Shown: positions 57,771 to 64,000 of the stretch, in pieces
Numbering within the stretch: the stretch's first letter is position 1
Layout: each line of letters opens with the position of its first letter
Assembly (NCBI GenBank): GCA_001940645.1
Contig: MDVS01000022.1
Location: 1 to 64,000 of the forward strand
Length of the DNA: 64,000 nt
From: Candidatus Heimdallarchaeota archaeon LC_3
Lineage (GTDB): Archaea > Asgardarchaeota > Heimdallarchaeia > Hodarchaeales > LC-3
Direction of reading: 5' to 3'
Program-made: the position numbers and the translations under genes
Notes under the pieces: generated by a model
Databases searched by the model: none
Told to the model about the DNA's origin: nothing
The model's input: the letters and a program-made list of their open reading frames with translations, nothing else

Positions 57771-59396
57771 TCAAGTAGGAAATAAAAATTTCATCATAGC
57801 TTGCGCCACTTTGTAGTTAAGATAGACAGTGCATTTCCGATCTGTTGCACCATCCAATAATCGAGATATGTTTCTATGTAAGGAAATAATAAAATCATTT
57901 TTAGGATCTATGACGCTTGTATTAGAACAATAAATGACATTGAAGATTTTTGCCATTCTGTGAGTGTATAAGGACCACAAATCCTTCTTTTTTCTTTTTA
58001 TTTTATATTCAAAACGCTTTTCCATCCCGACTAATATATCAAGGACGTGATCCGGTTGTCTTATTGTCCCTTCTCTGAAGAATGTTTCGAGTTGGTTTAA
58101 GGCTAACCAGGTCATGTATGGAGCGTTTTTTAACATTTCCTGTTGTGTTATTCCTAGATATTTTGAATAATGTGTAAATATTTTCCCTGAATCTATTAAG
58201 ATTTCGGGATCATTTGTTAGTTGTTCTAATAATTCGTTTTCTGCAAGTATTTCTTCAATTGGTGACACAAATATTTCTTCTTCTCGAAGGGTCTCTTGTT
58301 CTTGGACATCTAGTAGGACTTCTTCTTCTTCTATGACCTCATCAACTGGTTCTTCTCCGTTATTAACTATTTTGTATAGAAATGCTCCATGTCTATTTTT
58401 TAGATTGTGATAAGTGGTCGAGAACCTTTTTATCCCTTCTTTTCGAGTATATTCTTTCACTAATTCTGGATCAAGTTCCCTAAGAATTGTTAATCCTATT
58501 GCAAAAGATGTCTTAATCCATTTATTATTATCTGACAAATAATATTTATCAAAATTATCAGCTAATTCCATTAACCGTTCTGGGTTAATAGTAGATGTAT
58601 ATTCCTTCCTGTTCAGCTTTATATAGACATCTTGTAGTTGTTGTCGAACGTGTTTATTCAATAGCACTTTTGTAAATAATCGTGGTGCTCTAATATTTTT
58701 CAATTCTTCATAGTGTTCTGATGAACATATGGTTTTATATTTTTGGTCGATTTGCAGATCATCATAAAGGTAGGCATCAATATATGATCTGATAGCTTTA
58801 CTAAAAGATTTTATTATTCTTGAATTAAAATTAAATATTTCTCCCCGTTGTGTATATAAGTCGTGGATCATTTTACTCATTTTGTGAAAGAAAATGATCG
58901 AAGAGGCTTTGATGGAATTCTTATTTTTTACGAATTTTGAAGCTCTTCCTGTATAGTAATGTTCATCAAATATCTCTTTATAGGTATAATCGTTAATTAG
59001 TTGTTTTGTTTCAACAAATAGTTTTAATTCGTATAAGGCAAGGAGTGTTGGGATTAGTTCGTCATCTTTTATGAATCCCTTCATGTGAGACGCTAGTTTA
59101 TAGACATCTTTGAGATGTCTTTCATTTAAAAATTGTTTTAAGACTACACTGCGTTCTTCATATAACAATTTTCTATTCATTTCTCTTGGAATGAGATTTG
59201 AATCATTTAATTTTTTTAATCGTATTTCTTGTTCAGATGTTGCTTTGAATGTGCTTCCCAATATTTCCTCACATAATTCAGAAGAATCAATGTACATACG
59301 CCAGTCACGTAAGTGTTGAGTGCTCTCCATAAGATTGTCTGCTTCGTCTACTAACTTACTATTTTCACTTGAAATTCTATCTTCTAGACCACTCAT
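57771..59396 (-). CDS. Unknown helical island protein, 541 residues
   Basis: Predominantly helical, Lys/Glu-rich and soluble. No catalytic, zinc or nucleotide motif was recognised. Residues 355-385 hold an acidic linker (EEPVDEVIEEEEVLLDV) separating N- and C-terminal halves. A repeat element lies about 120-210 bases upstream, and a very similar element precedes the MrfA-like helicase gene, so the two may be co-regulated. Family unknown. Confidence 0.6.
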   Translation of the reverse strand: MSGLEDRISSENSKLVDEADNLMESTQHLRDWRMYIDSSELCEEILGSTFKATSEQEIRLKKLNDSNLIPREMNRKLLYEERSVVLKQFLNERHLKDVYKLASHMKGFIKDDELIPTLLALYELKLFVETKQLINDYTYKEIFDEHYYTGRASKFVKNKNSIKASSIIFFHKMSKMIHDLYTQRGEIFNFNSRIIKSFSKAIRSYIDAYLYDDLQIDQKYKTICSSEHYEELKNIRAPRLFTKVLLNKHVRQQLQDVYIKLNRKEYTSTINPERLMELADNFDKYYLSDNNKWIKTSFAIGLTILRELDPELVKEYTRKEGIKRFSTTYHNLKNRHGAFLYKIVNNGEEPVDEVIEEEEVLLDVQEQETLREEEIFVSPIEEILAENELLEQLTNDPEILIDSGKIFTHYSKYLGITQQEMLKNAPYMTWLALNQLETFFREGTIRQPDHVLDILVGMEKRFEYKIKRKKKDLWSLYTHRMAKIFNVIYCSNTSVIDPKNDFIISLHRNISRLLDGATDRKCTVYLNYKVAQAMMKFLFPT

Positions 59397-59513
59397 TTTC
59401 CATACCCTCGAATATTGTTTGTGTTTATTATCATCTTGTCACGTTTTACCAGTAAATTGAAAGTTGGGAGCTTATATATCAAATTATCATTGCTTGAGTC
59501 TTTGAGTATATAA

Positions 59514-59604
59514 AATAGAAGGTGAGAGTTTGGAGCAAAATTTGGGATTTTTAACAGGAATAAAATCATATTTTTAAAATAAAAAGAGAAAAATGATATT
59601 TAAG
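59514..59604. repeat. Imperfect direct repeat, copy 1
   Basis: About 90 bases shared with 62068-62154 in the same orientation. Blocks in common: aatagaa, tgagagtttggag, tttttaa, ggaataaaa, taaaaagagaaaa, tatttaag. It lies upstream of the 541-residue gene (minus strand). TATA-like sequences lie between it and the gene start. Confidence 0.65.
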
Positions 59605-59761
59605 AATCGATTTTCTAGTTTTTTACCCACGATAAGCAATATTTCTAAAGCATTAAAAATTTAAGCGTTAAAAATGGGATCCTGCAACTCACTTTTTTGA
59701 AAAACAATAAAAGGATTTCTTTTCGGGAAAATGTTTAAAAAATATATTAATTAAAGTTTAT

Positions 59762-61999
59762 CTATCTTTTCTGCCTTAATTGCAAAAAACTATCTGATAT
59801 CTTATCAAAAGCCAGAGTTACGAGTTGTTCTAACAAGTCATCCTTTTTCTTTTTAATATATCTACATGTTGGTAGCGGATACACTTCATTTCTACTTTGT
59901 TCAGTCTCTAGATAATGATAAGCAATTTCTTTTGCAGATTCAATTAGATTCTCATAATTTAAATGTAAAAGAAGTCCAGAAAAATTGGATTCATATAATA
60001 ACATACTTTTCCCCATAATGACATGATCAATTTCTGTGTATCTAATGTCTTGGGTAAGCCTAAGAGCTTGAATAAAACAATGGACAGCCATTTCCATATT
60101 TATTGGAGAAAAACTAAAGGGAATGGACAAATAAGTTGTTAAGATTATCACATTTCTGATATCAGCTGGATAAGTCTCATATACAGCATATTCTGGGGGG
60201 GAACAATCAGTACGGAGAAAAGATAAGCTTACCTGTACCGGTCTAATTACTAAATGTCCAATACCAGATTCAACTGTTGCATTGCTTGATAGGACAATTT
60301 GTTTAACAATATTACTCCGTAAAGAATTATGTCGAAATAGACGGATAATTACTGGATCTTTGACTACCTCAAAGACTGGTTCAGGGTAATTTCCTTCCTT
60401 ACTATAATTAGTAACACGTTGCAGGACACCATACTTAAAATGCAAAGTATTAGGTTGATATTTCAAGAATAAATCTTCTGCTGATATTCGATCAGGCTTA
60501 TATCTTCTTCTACCATCCTTGTTAACATAATAAATATATCGTACTGGTCCATAAAATGATAATTCCTCTCTCCAGAACATCTCACCCATTTTTGTAAATT
60601 TTTTAGCCTCTTTGCTCTCTATTAGATTAAATCTAAATAATTGTTCATTATCTTTCTGATTTATTTCTTTTGGGAGACATTTGAATTTGAAAGCAGATAA
60701 AAATAATTTTGCTATTGGTGATTCAGGTAATAATAATATTCTTTCTGGTGTCCCTCTAATATACGCCTCAAAGGTCGCTTTATTGGACAAGATTAGTTCG
60801 TCATAAGCATTCTTACAAATAATTATAGATTCAGTCCACTTCGTTTCTCTTCTTCTACCTGCTCTACCTTCGCGTTGCAAAAAATCAGCTAAAGAATTTG
60901 GTAAGCCCAAATGCACTACTCTTATTACATTAGCAACATCTATCCCTTGAGCTAACGTTTTTGGGGAAAAAACTAACATCGATCCTCTTTTCAATCTGTC
61001 TTCTATTATTGTTCTCTCTTCTTGAGATAGACCAGAATGATGAACAGTAACTACTTCTTTTAAGACTTCTTCCCTCTTAATTAATGAAGGAATTATTTTT
61101 CCGAATGATGATTGTAGACCTGCATGTATTGTATCTCGACGAAGTTGATCTGCTTCTGCAATAGATTGTGTAAAGACCAAAGTCATTCCTGGTTCAAACA
61201 AATATCGTAAAAATAATGTTACAAGATCCATTTGACTCATATCAGGGAGAACAATGTATTGTGTCATAGCTTTTTGTGACGAACCCCTAAATATTTGAGT
61301 AGGAACACCATTAATATCAGAAAGAGTCTGAGCTACCTCCTGAAGATTTCCAACTGTAGCAGACAGAAAAATTATTTGTTTTGGCTTAATAATTTGGAGA
61401 ATTTCGGTCATTAAAGCGATCTGTCTCGCATCATACATATGAATTTCATCAAAAATAATAGCTTCAAGATGCTTGAATGATTCTGTAAATTGTTCAAATC
61501 TATCTTTTTTCTTAAAATTTTCTAATAAAAAATTCGGATTAGTAGTAATAATTTCCCCATCTGATTTTTTACTTTCCTTCATGGTCTCTCCTGACCATTG
61601 ATCTATAGAAATACCAAACCAAGAGCCATATTCTTGTAATCGTTGTTGTTGTTGACGAGCAAGTACGTTTGTAGGATAAACTGATAATACTTGCCCTTTT
61701 ACACCTTGTTTGAGCATACTGAATAAGGGAAAGAAACATGCTTCAGTTTTACCTGATCCCGTACCTGAGACCACAAGCACATTGTTTTTATTTCTTATAG
61801 CTTGATAGACTTTAGCCTGATATTGATATAATTGAATATCAGGTAATCTCTGATCTAATTGCCTTGCAAAGATTTGAGAAAAGACTTGTGTAGTCCCCTC
61901 GAGAGTAAAAATAAGATTTGCTAAATTCTCAACTAGCGGACTAGTCCGAATTTGTATATTATAATAAGCTAAGTTTGTTTCTGTTGTCATAAGATTCAA
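59762..61999 (-). CDS. MrfA-like superfamily 2 helicase without zinc cysteines
   Basis: 745 residues. Walker A SGTGSGKTE (about 79-87), DEIH box (IIFDEIHMYD), SATVGN, QGIDVANVIRVVHLGLP, REGRAGRRRE. The region after residue 560 resembles a DUF1998 end: LLYESNFSGLLLHL parallels the LYD..GGNG motif of the 1168-residue fusion. The usual Cys cluster is missing (one Cys near the end). It is distinct from the fusion protein and lacks the exonuclease domain. Flanked by repeat copies 1 and 2. Confidence 0.82.
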   Translation of the reverse strand: MNLMTTETNLAYYNIQIRTSPLVENLANLIFTLEGTTQVFSQIFARQLDQRLPDIQLYQYQAKVYQAIRNKNNVLVVSGTGSGKTEACFFPLFSMLKQGVKGQVLSVYPTNVLARQQQQRLQEYGSWFGISIDQWSGETMKESKKSDGEIITTNPNFLLENFKKKDRFEQFTESFKHLEAIIFDEIHMYDARQIALMTEILQIIKPKQIIFLSATVGNLQEVAQTLSDINGVPTQIFRGSSQKAMTQYIVLPDMSQMDLVTLFLRYLFEPGMTLVFTQSIAEADQLRRDTIHAGLQSSFGKIIPSLIKREEVLKEVVTVHHSGLSQEERTIIEDRLKRGSMLVFSPKTLAQGIDVANVIRVVHLGLPNSLADFLQREGRAGRRRETKWTESIIICKNAYDELILSNKATFEAYIRGTPERILLLPESPIAKLFLSAFKFKCLPKEINQKDNEQLFRFNLIESKEAKKFTKMGEMFWREELSFYGPVRYIYYVNKDGRRRYKPDRISAEDLFLKYQPNTLHFKYGVLQRVTNYSKEGNYPEPVFEVVKDPVIIRLFRHNSLRSNIVKQIVLSSNATVESGIGHLVIRPVQVSLSFLRTDCSPPEYAVYETYPADIRNVIILTTYLSIPFSFSPINMEMAVHCFIQALRLTQDIRYTEIDHVIMGKSMLLYESNFSGLLLHLNYENLIESAKEIAYHYLETEQSRNEVYPLPTCRYIKKKKDDLLEQLVTLAFDKISDSFLQLRQKR

Positions 62000-62067
62000 T
62001 AATAATACTTAGTGTATTTTAAATAAGAAAAGAAAAAAAGTTCTAGAAATATGAGTGCTATTCTTTT

Positions 62068-62154
62068 AATAGAATCTGAGAGTTTGGAGAAAAATTAAGC
62101 TTTTTAAGGAATAAAAGTTAGCAATTTTTATAGTAAAAAGAGAAAATATTTAAG
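62068..62154. repeat. Imperfect direct repeat, copy 2
   Basis: Counterpart of 59514-59604. It lies in the divergent spacer between the MrfA-like helicase (minus) and the 584-residue gene (plus). Read toward the helicase, a TATTTAAAATAC box follows at about 62013-62025. Confidence 0.65.
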
Positions 62155-62217
62155 TAAGATTCAATTACGTATTGTTAATTATCAAAATGGACTAAATCAC
62201 AATTAAATGATTTTTTT

Positions 62218-63972
62218 ATGATAAAAAATATTCTCAATAGACCTTTTATTGAATTTATTGATTTGACCGTTAAAATATACAAATTACGATTCGATAATCC
62301 TGATTTAAGTAAGGCTTATAAGCTCTCTAAGAAAGATCATTTCCTTAAAGCTCAACCAATGTTTTTGGAAGTAATAAACTTCTTTAACGATCTATCAACA
62401 GAGACTATTAAAATTTTTAACCTTGAATTAGAAATAATTCATAGACCATTTTCTCCAGAGGGCATTAAACACATTATTATTAAAAACAATTTTAATATTC
62501 TTGAACTGTTTGATAGAATTCTTCCTATATCAACCGATTTACTCAAAGATTTTGAAAAATTCAGATCATTCTTGATGTGTTTAGAGGATGTCTACTTATT
62601 TAAAGATTTTTATTTTAAGTGGATATTATTTTTTGTAGAAAACGTGGATCTTCGCCAAGATTTCTACTATGTTACTTCCTACCAACTAATTTTAGTTTAT
62701 ACCCATTTTGTAGATTCACTGGAAGCACCAATAAATCCGGTGTTACCACTCTTTTTCCATCTATTAAAAGAAGAGTTATTATTCGATGACAAATTTTCAC
62801 CGGATCGATTTAATAAAATATTTACATCAAAAATAAGAGAATTTAATAATGAGGCAAATAAATCATTTACGATAAGGGAGTTTTTGTCCTATTTAAGTGA
62901 AAAAGAAAACAAAAGGCACATTCCTTTGTTTAGTTCTAAGTTGCAAACATTCCAGTTAAAATCTCATATAAAAGACTCTCTTTCCTTTAGTCATGTCTTA
63001 AGAAATTTCCTTCTAAAACAATTTTGGAATTTTGCTAATAATGATGTAGAATTTAATATCCATTTATTAGGACTAAAATATTTTATCCTAGAAATATCAG
63101 GTGAGACAAAAATACCCACGGATATTCCAGATTACGTTATACTAGTTGAACAATTCGAAGAAATAACAGTTTTAGTGTTAGTCTGTTCTGTGGATAATTC
63201 AAAAAAAATTAAAAATAATTTTTTGAGAGTTAATCAACTCTGCGAATCAAGAAGTCTGGGATTATATCTATTAAAAGACAGATTTTCCTTCAATATCAAG
63301 AAATCAGTTGGAGACTTTCCTGTTGTTGAGAAAAAGTTCATATTCCACCAAGCAAGAAATTATTTACAAAAATTCAAACACATCCCGAATTTCTATAAAG
63401 ATTATATCTCAAAATGGCACACACCAGGAAGAATGAGTCTAGGATTAGTATTCGATGAATCAATATTCCAAAAGAAATTCGATGAACTGACATCTTTACG
63501 AACAGAACATGTCTTAAACAAAAACCTTGATAGAATTTTCTTTACCAATTTTCCTTTAACAATGCCACTTATCAAAGAGATTAGATATCTCATTATTTAT
63601 ATTAGAATTCTAGGATTAAAGCAAAATTTTACATCAAAACAAGACCTTTTGAAGCTAGTAACTGACTATGCACAAATCTGGGTAGATAGATTAATTCTCT
63701 GGGAGACCAATGATTCTATATTATTAAATTGTTTTATTCCTTTTGGTTGGGAGACATTTATTAAGAATATTAAGGATTTGGTAACGAAGAATAGCGAAAC
63801 ATTTATTTTTTTGAGTAAGACAATTGAGCTAACTGATAGTGAAGGTCTAAAGAGCAGATATTCCAGCCAGACTTCAATTCCGCCTTTAGAGACTTTTGAT
63901 AAAGAAGAATTTATGTTTAACATTAAATTTCCCTTATTAAGTGATATTAAAAGAGATTTCGGAATAATATAA
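62218..63972 (+). CDS. Unknown island protein, 584 residues, divergent from MrfA-like helicase
   Basis: A soluble, Phe/Lys-rich protein. The first 280 residues are helical; the middle part (about 285-345) contains a hydrophobic beta-rich block (FNIHLLGLKYFILEISGETKI...ITVLVLVCSV) that could be a nuclease-like or Rossmann core, but no motif is firm. It starts 218 bases from the divergent helicase start. Because the two share one spacer with a repeat element, they may be functional partners. Family unknown; complete within the window (stop at 63970-63972). Confidence 0.6.
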   Translation: MIKNILNRPFIEFIDLTVKIYKLRFDNPDLSKAYKLSKKDHFLKAQPMFLEVINFFNDLSTETIKIFNLELEIIHRPFSPEGIKHIIIKNNFNILELFDRILPISTDLLKDFEKFRSFLMCLEDVYLFKDFYFKWILFFVENVDLRQDFYYVTSYQLILVYTHFVDSLEAPINPVLPLFFHLLKEELLFDDKFSPDRFNKIFTSKIREFNNEANKSFTIREFLSYLSEKENKRHIPLFSSKLQTFQLKSHIKDSLSFSHVLRNFLLKQFWNFANNDVEFNIHLLGLKYFILEISGETKIPTDIPDYVILVEQFEEITVLVLVCSVDNSKKIKNNFLRVNQLCESRSLGLYLLKDRFSFNIKKSVGDFPVVEKKFIFHQARNYLQKFKHIPNFYKDYISKWHTPGRMSLGLVFDESIFQKKFDELTSLRTEHVLNKNLDRIFFTNFPLTMPLIKEIRYLIIYIRILGLKQNFTSKQDLLKLVTDYAQIWVDRLILWETNDSILLNCFIPFGWETFIKNIKDLVTKNSETFIFLSKTIELTDSEGLKSRYSSQTSIPPLETFDKEEFMFNIKFPLLSDIKRDFGII

Positions 63973-64000
63973 ATTTTGATAGAATAATAAGTTGATAATT

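Overview
The window is AT-rich DNA, and its gene content points to an Asgard (Promethearchaeota) archaeon. Two adjacent Roadblock/LC7 proteins, a complete Ras-like GTPase next to a degenerate one, a membrane-anchored RING-like protein, a RadA/Rad51 paralog, XPB with its partner Bax1, an XPD-type iron-sulfur helicase and an archaeal RibD-type reductase occur together. Several genes appear to start with TTG or GTG, and TATA-like boxes lie 20-35 bases before several starts. The assignment rests on content only; I cannot place the lineage more precisely.

Left part (1-39,600), an ordinary-looking chromosome. Divergent XPB/Bax1 repair genes come first, then a ClC chloride transporter whose 5' end seems split by a frameshift. 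An iron operon follows (feoB, zinc ribbon, fused DtxR-FeoA regulator) with a palindromic site at its promoter. Next are two secreted or membrane proteins, an ABC exporter pair, a cytosine-deaminase-type amidohydrolase, a riboflavin-pathway reductase, a DUF885 peptidase-like protein and the two Roadblock proteins. A polar amino-acid ABC transporter with an anchored binding protein is followed by a nucleoside-salvage-like group (MTA/SAH-deaminase-type amidohydrolase, adenosine-kinase-like PfkB protein, protein-kinase-like protein) and a PIN-domain protein. Three surface proteins end this part: a propeller protein with an intracellular RING-like end, a VIT-VWA protein, and a single-pass protein with a zinc-ribbon tail.

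Right part (39,600-64,000), an accessory island. Decayed pseudogenes, including a possible transposase remnant, lie at its left edge. It carries a DEDD-exonuclease/DUF1998-helicase fusion that resembles bacterial MrfB and MrfA joined in one chain. There is also a degenerate GTPase, tandem zinc-ribbon paralogs, and a tight four-gene set: Ras-like GTPase, RadA paralog with a SAP/Rho-N-like extension, a large protein resembling a HerA-type ATPase with a dead P-loop, and an XPD-like Fe-S helicase. A TPR protein, an unknown 541-residue protein, a second MrfA-like helicase that has lost its zinc cysteines, and an unknown 584-residue protein follow. A roughly 90-base imperfect direct repeat lies upstream of two of these genes. 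The best candidate for an undescribed system is this GTPase-recombinase-helicase island, most likely DNA repair or defence. That role is inferred from domain content and not demonstrated.
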